From Neisseria dumasiana (GTDB taxonomy: Bacteria > Pseudomonadota > Gammaproteobacteria > Burkholderiales > Neisseriaceae), in contig NZ_CP091509.1 in assembly GCF_022870885.1 (NCBI RefSeq), forward strand, positions 1,240,001-1,304,000: a stretch of 64,000 nt of DNA, in the 5' to 3' direction. The translations under genes and the position numbers were made by a program. Under the pieces are notes generated by a model. That model was not told the origin of the DNA. It did not search any database and saw only the letters and a program-made list of their open reading frames with translations. This document shows, in pieces, positions 1 to 8,605 of the stretch. Each line of letters begins with the position of its first letter. Position 1 is the stretch's first letter.

Positions 1-1
1 C

Positions 2-1693
2 CCGCTGCCTAAGATACAGGGCAGCCTACCCGCCAGAGTCACCAGCCCCGGCAACTACACCTACGCCTATATCGACAACATGGGGCGCTATCGCGTCAAA
101 CTGCCGTTCGACCTCGACGAATGGAGCCCGGGCGGGGAAAGCCGCCCCATCCGCCTAGCCAAACCCTATGCCGGCCCCGACTACGGCCAACACTTCCCCT
201 TACACGAAGGCACCGAAGTGATGCTGTCGTTTGTACAGGGTAATCCCGACAGGCCTTACATCAGCGGGGTAATGCACGACAGTTCCCACCCCGACCACGT
301 TCCCGCAGACTGGAACACCCGCAACGTTATCCGCACCTGGGCGAACAACAAACTGCGGATGGAAGACAAACAGGGTCAGGAACACATCAAACTGGCGACC
401 GAATACGGCAAAACCCAACTCAACCTCGGTCATATCGTCGACAGCGAACGAAAGCTCCGAGGTGATGATGGACAAGGCTTTGAGCTGCGTACTGACCATT
501 GGGGTTCTGTACGCGCAGGCAAAGGCTTATTTCTATCAGCCAACGCCCAAAGTGCTGCTAATGGTGAAGTTTTAGATATGGAAGCAACTATCCAACAATT
601 AAAAGAAGCGTTGGATATGGCACAGGGTTTAGCTAAAGCAGCCAAACGTGCGGAAACCCCATTAGGTGATCAAGATGTAAATAGCGGTAGTAAAGATTTA
701 ATGGATCAAGGCGGCCAATACGGCAGCAGCAGTCTGAGTGAACTTGATGCTAAAGGTTTGAAAAATGCCGGCCTGATTGCCAGTGCGCCAGCTGGTATCG
801 TATTGAGCACACCAAAGCACATTCAAATCAGTGCTACTGAAAATATTCTTCATACCGCTGGCAACAATATCCACAACAGTGTCTTCAAGAAATTCACTGT
901 TGCAGCTGGCGAATTGATCAGCTTTTTTGCCCAAACCCTAGGCATCAAAATGGTTGCGTCCAAAGGAGACATAACGCTACAGGCACAACAAGATAATATT
1001 ACGGTCGCAGCAGCCAAAGATATCCGCATCGATAGCGTAAACGGTGAAATAACTATTTCCGCCTCTAAAAAGCTAACATTAGTGTGTGATGGTTCTTATA
1101 TTACTTTAGGTGGCGGCAATGTCGAGATTGGCACACCTGGGCAAATCATCAATAAATCTTCTGGCTGGCAAAGTACTGGCCCCTCTAGTAAATCTGTAAA
1201 AGGTACCATGCCGAAAGTAGCTAAAGGCCAACTAGAGCTGCTTCATTACTATGCAACGCAAAAGAAAGACGGTGTAGCTGGAGGTGAATACACTGTTATC
1301 GATAGTTCCGGGCAAGTACGTAAAGGTATTTTAGATAGTAATGGTTATGCAGTTGTGAGCGGACTGGCTGAAGGTGCTGCGAAGGTAGTATTTAGTAAAG
1401 ATCCGAGAGATGGCCATAGTGATAAAGATATTATCGAAGATGCTTTTAGAGTCTTACCAATTGGAAAACAAACTACTTCAGATAAAAATCAAATTGCACA
1501 ATTTGAAATCGCCAAAAAAGAAGTAGACACACTTTTAGCAGATACCAAAAATTTGGTCTCACAAGCACAAGCATTAAAGCAAGTTTCCGACAACATAAAA
1601 TCCCGATCTTATAAAGATTTAGCTAAAAGCTTGTCCATAAATCAACAGCTTGTTTTAACTGAAAAGATTACATCTAATATCAAAAAGAAATAA
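2..1693 (+). CDS. vgrG: VgrG, type VI secretion spike protein (5' end outside window) with C-terminal TTR-like extension
   Basis: VgrG trimers form the spike at the tip of the type VI secretion tube and carry effectors. The frame is open from base 2, so the gene enters from the left; the first ATG in view (position 80) is internal to a conserved domain. The visible part starts in the gp5-type OB fold (GRYRVKLPFD, EGTEVMLSFVQGNPDRPYI), continues into a DUF2345-like beta-helix region rich in I/V/G repeats (about bases 800-1150), then a segment resembling a transthyretin-like fold (YTVIDSSGQVRKGILDSNG, about bases 1288-1350) and a Lys-rich helical tail. In other VgrGs such extensions dock effectors; here I infer a role in loading the Rhs protein encoded 60 bp downstream. 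Base composition falls from GC-rich to AT-rich at about base 470, suggesting a recombined C-terminal half. Confidence 0.9.
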   Translation, partial: PLPKIQGSLPARVTSPGNYTYAYIDNMGRYRVKLPFDLDEWSPGGESRPIRLAKPYAGPDYGQHFPLHEGTEVMLSFVQGNPDRPYISGVMHDSSHPDHVPADWNTRNVIRTWANNKLRMEDKQGQEHIKLATEYGKTQLNLGHIVDSERKLRGDDGQGFELRTDHWGSVRAGKGLFLSANAQSAANGEVLDMEATIQQLKEALDMAQGLAKAAKRAETPLGDQDVNSGSKDLMDQGGQYGSSSLSELDAKGLKNAGLIASAPAGIVLSTPKHIQISATENILHTAGNNIHNSVFKKFTVAAGELISFFAQTLGIKMVASKGDITLQAQQDNITVAAAKDIRIDSVNGEITISASKKLTLVCDGSYITLGGGNVEIGTPGQIINKSSGWQSTGPSSKSVKGTMPKVAKGQLELLHYYATQKKDGVAGGEYTVIDSSGQVRKGILDSNGYAVVSGLAEGAAKVVFSKDPRDGHSDKDIIEDAFRVLPIGKQTTSDKNQIAQFEIAKKEVDTLLADTKNLVSQAQALKQVSDNIKSRSYKDLAKSLSINQQLVLTEKITSNIKKK

Positions 1694-1753
1694 TCGGAAG
1701 TTAAATAATTTTTTACAACTATATCAGTTTGAATTTTAAAGAGTAACATCAAA

Positions 1754-4700
1754 ATGGCTCCTCAAACCACACCATATAAAAAAGTTGCAGTTGGCCCTAA
1801 AAATACTTTCACCAAGGATGCCCAAAGAGGAGCTTCTAAATTTGATAGGTGGCTCAGAAATATTTCAGACGGCTATGTAACTTTAGATAGGCTGGCAATG
1901 GCTGCCGGAGCAATACCTGTTATCGGCAATGCAATGGCTGTTGTTGATACCATGCTTGCTATTAAAGATATGGCCAGCAAAAAAAATACCGATATGTTCG
2001 ACTGGATGAATTTGGCCATCAATGTTATCGGGATCATTCCAGGAACTGGTAATGCAGCAAGGACTACGTTACGTCCTACATTACTTTTAGTACGTGAACA
2101 AGCGTTGCGGCACAAAGGACTTTTGACTGAAGCAGCTGTTACAGCAATCGCCAATCATATTTTGGCAGGGCACAAGGGAGACGTTGAAAAATATGTAGCG
2201 GCTATTCAACGACAAATGAATGGCATGCTAAAAGAAGTTAGTCGGCATGCTCAGCGAACCTTATTATCTAGTGCGGATGCCTTAACAAAAATATCCTCAG
2301 GTAAAGTTTTTGACACTCGCACACTACATCGAAAATCAAGTGAGGCTTATAACAAAGGAACTGTATGGACTGAACAGGGCCGCAATCTATATCGTGTAGC
2401 AGCGGGATATAAAACTGAAGCTGTTGCGAAAGATGTAGCAAATGCAGCTGTTGCCAAGTTGGTTCCCCCGCAAATCAAAACCAAATTGTCTGTAATTGCT
2501 GCTCAATTGCATGGATATAGAAATACAGTAGATGCTCGGATTATGGGACTGGCAGGAGGATTATTAAAATTATTAAACCTGCTTTTATCTGCCCTAAAAA
2601 AACGCAAAAACATCAGCCGCCCAGCCGCTATTCCTGGTAAAAGCCAAAAAACCAACCAAAATGCTCGTCTGGATGCGTCCACTCAGCAAAGTAAAAGTAA
2701 AAATAAGCCTTCTGACTGCAAAAGCTGCGGTACCGGCGCTTCTAGAAAATCTATCGATTTTGCTACTGGACAAGAAACATTTACCCATATAGATTTTTCC
2801 CTGCCAGGTATTATGCCGATCAGCTGGACCCGCACTTACTGCTCAGGATTAATCACCTATGAGCGGGGTGAATTGGGGGCACGCTGGATCACTCCCTATA
2901 CTGCACGCATAGGCATCCGTAAACGAGAGTTGTTATACCACACCTCTGACGGTCGAGCTGTACCTTTTCCATTATTGGAACCCGGTAGAGCTTATCATCA
3001 TCCCATAGAAGATTTTACGTTGATGCGTGTCAGTGAGGACATTCTGACCCTTAACGTTGGCAAAGATTTGCTTGAAATTTATGAGCGTTATGGGGATGTT
3101 TTTCGTTTATTAACTATTAAAGACCGTAATGGTAATGTACTTGGCTTTCATTATTCAGGCCATCTTTTGGTTGGGATTAATGACACCAATAATAACTTGG
3201 TGGTTATCCACTATAACGAGCAGAATAAAATCAGCCGTATTGAATTGGCCGGAGACAATGCCCGTTTGCTGGTAGCCTACGAATATGATCATTTTGGAAA
3301 TCTTATCAAGGCCACTGATGAGGCAGGAGACGTTTACGAATATGCTTACCAAGACCACTTGATTACACGTTATACGGACCGTACAGGAAGAGGTATCAAC
3401 CTTGAATGGCAGGGACGTCGCCATTGGGCTAAATGTATTCGAGAATATGCTGATGACGGTAGCGGAGAATTAACGTTGCAATGGGATGAGAATATCCGTG
3501 AAACGATTGTAACTGATGCTTACGGCTACAAAACCAGTTATCTGTATGATGCAGAAAATTATACTTACCGGATTATTTATCCCGACCATACTGAAGAATG
3601 GTTTTTCCGCGATGAGCGTAAAAACATTACGACTCATATTCATCCTGACGGTAGCGAAGACAACTACACCTACGACGACAAAGACAATCTGCTCGAGCAT
3701 ATCCGAGCCGACGGCAGTGTCGTTTCTTTCGAATACGACGCTGACAATAATCTGACTGCCATTACTGACCCTCATAACCAACGCTGGCTGCGCGAATATG
3801 ACAGTAACGGCAATATGGTGAGGGAAACTGATCCCGAATTTAACGAAACTCGTTATGTTTATGATGAGCGTGGTTTGCCTGTACGGATTACGGATGCCAA
3901 AGGCGGCGTTAAAACCCTAAGCTGGACAGCCGATGGACAAATTAGCAGCCATACCGATTGTTCCGGCTACACTTCACATTGGGCCTATGACGACAGAGGC
4001 CGTCTGACATCGCAAACCGATGCAGAAGGCCATACTACACGCTATACCTATGACCTACGCGGTCAATTACAAACGCTTAGCCAAGCAGACGGCACCCAGG
4101 AGCACTACCAATATGATCCCGAAGGCCGCCTACTAGAATATACCGACCCACTGGCACAATCCACCCGCTACACTTACGATCGTGCCGGTCGCGTCTTTAT
4201 CCGAACCGATGCGGCAGACAACCGTGTCCAATACCGCTACGATCTCAACAGCCGGCTTACCGGTTTGGTGGATGCAAATGGTGCCGTTTACGGCTTCCGT
4301 TACAATAGTGTCGGTGCATTGTTGGAAGAAACCGGCTTTGACGGCAAAACTACCAGCTACCACTATACCGAAGGCAGTGGTGTCCTCCGTGAAATTCATG
4401 AAGCGGATACCATTACAGCCATTAACTACGATGCGGCCGGTCGCATCGAAAGCCGCAGCATCTTGATAAACAATACAGAAGGAGAAGCCCGGGAAGCCGA
4501 CAAAGAAAATTACAGCTACGATGCCGCTGGTCGCCTCGTCGAGGCGCGTAACAATCATAGCCATTACCAGTATTTTTACGACACCCTCGGCAACCTAGTA
4601 AAGGAATACCAGCATTACAGGCTTGGTAACAGTCGCCGTAGTTATGTGTGGCGACACAACTATGATGAATTGGGCAACCGTATCGAAACCATCCGACCCG

Positions 4701-6277
4701 ATGGCCAACGAATCGGAATGATGCGCTATGGCAGCGGTCATGTGCACGGCCTCACCCTCAACCAACGGGAAATTACCGCCTACCAACGTGATCGGCTGCA
4801 CCGCGAAACCGAACGCACCCTTGGCAACAAAACCGCTCAACATACCCGCTACGACCCTCTCGGCAGAATTTTGCAACAAAGCAGTAACGGTAGCATCCGT
4901 AATTACCGTTACGATAAAGCTGGTCAGCTTATTGACATTCAAACCCCTAAAGGCAGCATTCAATACCACTACGACCCGGTTGGCCGTCTGATTGCCGCCA
5001 TTACCCCCAACAACCAAGAAATCTTCGCCTTTGATCCAGCCGGAAATCGCTTAGATACGTACAAACCGGCAGATAAAGCGGCGGAATATCCTGTATTAAA
5101 CAAAGTGTGGGGAAATCTGCTGAAAGAATACGCCGGAACACATTACCAATATGATGTTAAAGGCAATTTGATTGAAAAAACCAACAACGGCAACACCTCC
5201 CGCTACACATGGAACGGTTACAATCAGCTTATCAAACTGGAAAATCAGACAGGCATAACAGAGTATCGCTATGATGCCTTAGGCAGAAGAATTGCCAAAA
5301 CGCACAACGGAAACACTACTGTTTACTTGTGGCAGGAAGATACGCTGGCAGTAGAAACTAATGGAGACAGCAGCATCCACTATATCTTTGAGCCCGATAC
5401 CTTCGAACCTGTGGCTCAGTTTCAGACGGCCTCGGTAAGTGGCATCCCCAGCCCAAGCAGAGTGGTATTGCCCTACTCATATGATCCGGAAGCAGATCCA
5501 CTTCTCAAAGAACCAAAACAGCCAGACACCCAACCCGACCTCATCTACTATCGCCTAGATCACCTAGGCACACCGATAGCGGCGACTGATGAAAAAGGCA
5601 AAACCGTTTGGGAAGCCACATACAAAGCTTGGGGAGAAATTGAGCACGAAAATATTTCAGACGGCCTCAGTATCAACATTCCATTCCGCTTTCAGGGGCA
5701 GTATTACGATAAGGAAAGCGGACTACATTACAATAGGTTCAGGTATTATGACCCTAGTGTCGGACGATTCATCAGTCAGGATCCAATTGGGTTGTGGGGT
5801 GGAGATAATTTGTATGCTTATGTAGATAATCCAACAGGCTGGATTGATCCATGGGGGCTGCGACCTACCAATAGCGGAAGAATGCCAAGTCATAAGGTAA
5901 TGCCTTCTAAGCCAGGCTATCAGCGGCAACATATTATCCCATATAGTTTAAAAGATCATGAGGTATTTTTAAAATCGGGAATGAATATTAATTCAGCTTC
6001 CAATTTGATGTATATGCCCATTTGCGAAGGAATTGATAGAAATCCAAATTTAGGACTACATCGTGGATGGACTCAAGAACATGCACAATACAATGCAAAA
6101 GTTGCAGCTAAATTAGATGCTATCCAAGCAAGATCAAAATCAGACGCAAAAGCTAATAAAAAATGGGATTATAGAAACTATCAGCAAGAGGTTCAAAAAT
6201 TACAAAGGGAACTAAGACTTGGTACTCAAACAGGTAAATATACTTGCGCATCACCTTTAAACCGTAAGAAAAAATAG
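1754..6277 (+). CDS. Rhs polymorphic toxin with C-terminal AHH-type nuclease tip
   Basis: A 1,507-residue Rhs protein, probably a T6SS effector. The N-terminal region (residues about 45-120) has hydrophobic, Gly-rich stretches and no PAAR motif. A DUF6531-like block begins near residue 320 (CKSCGTGASRKSIDFATG), followed by many YD repeats that build the Rhs shell. The core ends with YDPSVGRFISQDPIGL and the self-cleavage motif DPWGL (residues about 1365-1369). The last 138 residues are the variable tip: RQHIIPYSLKDH, then LGLHRGWTQEHAQYN, with spacing like the AHH subgroup of HNH/Endo VII nucleases. A DNA or RNA nuclease toxin is inferred. The core is GC-rich and carries DUS copies; the tip turns AT-rich, as expected for swapped tips. 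A gene for its immunity protein follows 11 bp later. No DUF4123-type adaptor gene lies between vgrG and rhs. Confidence 0.92.
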   Translation: MAPQTTPYKKVAVGPKNTFTKDAQRGASKFDRWLRNISDGYVTLDRLAMAAGAIPVIGNAMAVVDTMLAIKDMASKKNTDMFDWMNLAINVIGIIPGTGNAARTTLRPTLLLVREQALRHKGLLTEAAVTAIANHILAGHKGDVEKYVAAIQRQMNGMLKEVSRHAQRTLLSSADALTKISSGKVFDTRTLHRKSSEAYNKGTVWTEQGRNLYRVAAGYKTEAVAKDVANAAVAKLVPPQIKTKLSVIAAQLHGYRNTVDARIMGLAGGLLKLLNLLLSALKKRKNISRPAAIPGKSQKTNQNARLDASTQQSKSKNKPSDCKSCGTGASRKSIDFATGQETFTHIDFSLPGIMPISWTRTYCSGLITYERGELGARWITPYTARIGIRKRELLYHTSDGRAVPFPLLEPGRAYHHPIEDFTLMRVSEDILTLNVGKDLLEIYERYGDVFRLLTIKDRNGNVLGFHYSGHLLVGINDTNNNLVVIHYNEQNKISRIELAGDNARLLVAYEYDHFGNLIKATDEAGDVYEYAYQDHLITRYTDRTGRGINLEWQGRRHWAKCIREYADDGSGELTLQWDENIRETIVTDAYGYKTSYLYDAENYTYRIIYPDHTEEWFFRDERKNITTHIHPDGSEDNYTYDDKDNLLEHIRADGSVVSFEYDADNNLTAITDPHNQRWLREYDSNGNMVRETDPEFNETRYVYDERGLPVRITDAKGGVKTLSWTADGQISSHTDCSGYTSHWAYDDRGRLTSQTDAEGHTTRYTYDLRGQLQTLSQADGTQEHYQYDPEGRLLEYTDPLAQSTRYTYDRAGRVFIRTDAADNRVQYRYDLNSRLTGLVDANGAVYGFRYNSVGALLEETGFDGKTTSYHYTEGSGVLREIHEADTITAINYDAAGRIESRSILINNTEGEAREADKENYSYDAAGRLVEARNNHSHYQYFYDTLGNLVKEYQHYRLGNSRRSYVWRHNYDELGNRIETIRPDGQRIGMMRYGSGHVHGLTLNQREITAYQRDRLHRETERTLGNKTAQHTRYDPLGRILQQSSNGSIRNYRYDKAGQLIDIQTPKGSIQYHYDPVGRLIAAITPNNQEIFAFDPAGNRLDTYKPADKAAEYPVLNKVWGNLLKEYAGTHYQYDVKGNLIEKTNNGNTSRYTWNGYNQLIKLENQTGITEYRYDALGRRIAKTHNGNTTVYLWQEDTLAVETNGDSSIHYIFEPDTFEPVAQFQTASVSGIPSPSRVVLPYSYDPEADPLLKEPKQPDTQPDLIYYRLDHLGTPIAATDEKGKTVWEATYKAWGEIEHENISDGLSINIPFRFQGQYYDKESGLHYNRFRYYDPSVGRFISQDPIGLWGGDNLYAYVDNPTGWIDPWGLRPTNSGRMPSHKVMPSKPGYQRQHIIPYSLKDHEVFLKSGMNINSASNLMYMPICEGIDRNPNLGLHRGWTQEHAQYNAKVAAKLDAIQARSKSDAKANKKWDYRNYQQEVQKLQRELRLGTQTGKYTCASPLNRKKK

Positions 6278-6288
6278 GAGCAGATAAT

Positions 6289-6831
6289 ATGCAACTCTAT
6301 ACAATTTTTCCCCCTAAAAACATTAATGTTGATTTTTCTTTTAATTTGAAAGGTAATAACAAGGATAGTATCTTAGACTATTTCAAATTCAATGATGATG
6401 ATATTTTCTTGCAAAAACCTCGTATAAATCTAACATACGACAATGAGTTTGAAACTCAAATTACTACAATTTTAAACGCGGACTTTTATTTTTCATCCTC
6501 TGGTATTTTATTGTTTTCAAGAAATTTTTTTGAAATAGCACATGATAAATTGAAAGAAGATGCCTTATTTTTCCCATGCCTAATTAATAACACTCCATCT
6601 GATATATATGCTTTATATATAAAAAATAGCATTAGTTTTTTAAATAATAAATCTTTAGATTGTTATAAAGATATGTCTTCAAAATATATATTTAGAGATG
6701 AAAAAAAACCATATATATATGGAGTTACTGATAAATTTAAAGAAATGGTCATAGAAAATAATTTAAAGATGCAATTTCTGGAACTATACGACAAAGATAA
6801 TTCAGGGAATCTTTACTTCACTTTGAATTAG
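6289..6831 (+). CDS. Putative immunity protein for the Rhs tip
   Basis: A 180-residue acidic, soluble protein with no signal peptide, starting 11 bp after rhs behind AGGAG (aggagcagataatatg). Its position directly after an Rhs nuclease tip and its very low GC content are typical of cognate immunity genes. The C-terminal phrase YGVTDKFKEMVIENNLKMQF resembles the end of DUF1629/imm11-type immunity proteins, but this is a weak resemblance by eye. Function is inferred from position; the fold family is uncertain. Confidence 0.7.
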   Translation: MQLYTIFPPKNINVDFSFNLKGNNKDSILDYFKFNDDDIFLQKPRINLTYDNEFETQITTILNADFYFSSSGILLFSRNFFEIAHDKLKEDALFFPCLINNTPSDIYALYIKNSISFLNNKSLDCYKDMSSKYIFRDEKKPYIYGVTDKFKEMVIENNLKMQFLELYDKDNSGNLYFTLN

Positions 6832-6950
6832 TTTTGATTTTTCCTATCCAATTAACTATACATAACAAACTAAGCGCCTAAAACTTAAATATTTTTTTAT
6901 TCTTCTGATAATTGTTTAAGTATTAAGCCATGAAATCATATACCTAAGTG

Positions 6951-7025
6951 AATCAGACAGAAATAACCGAATATCACAGAGATGCCTTAAGCAAAAAGAT
7001 TGCCCCCGTTTTACTTGTAACAATG
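6951..7025 (+). pseudogene. Remnant of an rhs YD-repeat segment
   Basis: Bases 6951-7005 match bases 5243-5297 of the intact rhs gene almost without gaps (both begin aatcagacag and share gatgcctta and attgcc). Read in the rhs frame it gives ITEYHRDALSKKIA against ITEYRYDALGRRIA. About 22 bases are then missing and similarity resumes at the TTTACTTGT segment. There is no open frame around it, so it is a decayed piece of an older rhs core, left between two immunity-like genes. Such remnants form when tip-immunity cassettes are replaced. The flanking stretch 6832-7177 shows no other gene. Confidence 0.7.
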
Positions 7026-7177
7026 AAATTAATGAGGAGTACAACCACTTGTACTATTTCTTATTGTAAGTAAAGTAATTGTTCAACTATTTCTAAAGAA
7101 GCTTGTACTAAACAAAAGGATCAGCTGATTGTCCTACAAAAATCTTTAGGAAGGATGTTAAATAAAGGGGGCCAATT

Positions 7178-7234
7178 ATGCGTAAATCTGATGCAACTGA
7201 TGAACAATGGAAAGCAATTTTAAAAGAATACTGA
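7178..7234 (+). CDS. Very short open frame (18 codons) with a strong ribosome site
   Basis: An ATG follows AAAGGGGGCCAATT, the strongest Shine-Dalgarno match in this AT-rich stretch. The frame reads MRKSDATDEQWKAILKEY and stops one base before the next gene's ATG. It may be a translational leader for the downstream gene, the end of a lost tip, or the start of a decayed transposase. Nothing decides between these. Confidence 0.25.
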   Translation: MRKSDATDEQWKAILKEY

Positions 7235-7235
7235 A

Positions 7236-7757
7236 ATGATGCTAGATAGTTTAAAAATTAAGTTTGAAGCTCAAAAAAAGAATTTATTTGAAATTTTAAA
7301 AAATCCAAATTTCTTTTGTGGAGGATTTAATTTGTCAAATTATTCCATTACTTTTAATAAAAATGAAGCACAGGACTTATACGAAACACAAGATCCTGAT
7401 TACGCAATTTATAGTAGTTATCCTGATTTACTAGAAGATAGAACTCCGTTAACTTATTTATTTGAGGGAATGAGCGTCGAAGAAGAGGAAAAAGCAGAAT
7501 ATTTATGGAAGGATTATAAAAAAGAATTATGGGATTTAATTATTCTCCAACAGAAAGAAAAAAAAGATTTATTTCCTGATGAGTTTACTGATTTTGTTTA
7601 TAATGATTTTTTAACTTTTGCTGCATACCGCATATTTTCTCAACAAAAAGATGAATTCATTGAACAACAAATAGAAGTTTATCAAAATGGAGGTTTTCCC
7701 TGCGGTTGGAAAGGAGAATATCCCAACGGAGAAATGGTCGTTTATTCTCCTAAATAA
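7236..7757 (+). CDS. Hypothetical protein, probable orphan immunity protein
   Basis: A 173-residue acidic protein of unknown family, predicted cytosolic with no signal peptide. It ends in GGFPCGWKGEYPNGEMVVY, an ending I associate with small immunity-type proteins in polymorphic-toxin loci, though I cannot name the family. It lies downstream of the rhs remnant at 6951, which fits an orphan immunity gene kept after its toxin tip was lost. GC content is very low, like the gene at 6289. The weak site before its own ATG suggests coupling to the short frame at 7178. Confidence 0.6.
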   Translation: MMLDSLKIKFEAQKKNLFEILKNPNFFCGGFNLSNYSITFNKNEAQDLYETQDPDYAIYSSYPDLLEDRTPLTYLFEGMSVEEEEKAEYLWKDYKKELWDLIILQQKEKKDLFPDEFTDFVYNDFLTFAAYRIFSQQKDEFIEQQIEVYQNGGFPCGWKGEYPNGEMVVYSPK

Positions 7758-8061
7758 ATAATTCAAATGTAATGAAAATTCACAAGTAAACATTAAACAA
7801 TTCTGCCTGAAAAAATTTAGTTGATCAATTTTCCAGCCTGTAGCTCTACTTTCAGATGGCCGTGGTAAGCTTTATGCCTAGCTCGATCAGGATTGTCTGT
7901 CCTTACTTGTAGCTTAAGGACAGACCTATATCTCAAAGAGTCAAAGTAGCTAAGGTACGACCTAATCTCATTCACTATTAGTATTGGTTCAATTAAAAAA
8001 CTGCCTACTCTAAATACCCAATTAGAATAGCTAACAAGCATTAATTAAATAGTTTAATAAT
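7758..8061. other. Intergenic, 304 bp
   Basis: No convincing gene. A 74-codon frame on the minus strand (8041 to 7817) starts with ATG but has no ribosome site and no recognisable motif. The segment 7830-7960 is somewhat richer in GC than its surroundings and may be a fragment of a lost gene. Confidence 0.4.
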
Positions 8062-8487
8062 ATGAATAATAATCTACAAGTTTTTATGAACCAGAAAAAA
8101 ATAGCGATAGATAATAGTATAGTTATTGATTTCACAGATGATTGCCATAAACAATTAAAGGATTTTTTTGATCTTTCTAATAATAGCTATGTGTTGAGGC
8201 ATGAAATTACATATCTGAGTGAAAAAGCAGATGTAGCGATAAATATTTCTCAGCAAATAGAAATTTATATTTTATTTAAAGATTTTGTTTATTTAGATAA
8301 CGATATACTTAGCTCAAAAATTGTTCGTAGGTTTATTAAAAAATATCCTACTCTAGCTTCGAGTTATGAGCTTATTAGCCCAATGAAATTGGACTTTAAA
8401 AATTTAAATATTGTATGGGATTCTTTAAGTTTCATTTACGATGCTAAACAAGCTGCAATAACTCTTTTAATTACAGCATCAATTTAG
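8062..8487 (+). CDS. Hypothetical protein (AT-rich, immunity-like position)
   Basis: A 141-residue protein without signal peptide or clear membrane helix and with no family I recognise. It has the composition (Ile/Asn/Asp/Lys-rich, very low GC) and the genomic setting of the other small proteins behind the rhs gene, so a further orphan immunity gene is plausible. The start is the ATG at 8062; no good Shine-Dalgarno sequence precedes it, which lowers confidence. Confidence 0.5.
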   Translation: MNNNLQVFMNQKKIAIDNSIVIDFTDDCHKQLKDFFDLSNNSYVLRHEITYLSEKADVAINISQQIEIYILFKDFVYLDNDILSSKIVRRFIKKYPTLASSYELISPMKLDFKNLNIVWDSLSFIYDAKQAAITLLITASI

Positions 8488-8605
8488 GTAGGCATTTGTC
8501 AAAAATAGGAATAAAAGTAGAAAGATCGTGAGCAATTCTTTTATTAGAACGCTATTATTTATCGATTAATTATAAAGCAACATGACTCAATAGGAGTTTA
8601 CTCAT

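Noticed and set aside
7817..8041. 74-codon minus-strand frame
   Set aside because: ATG start but no ribosome site, family or conserved motif.
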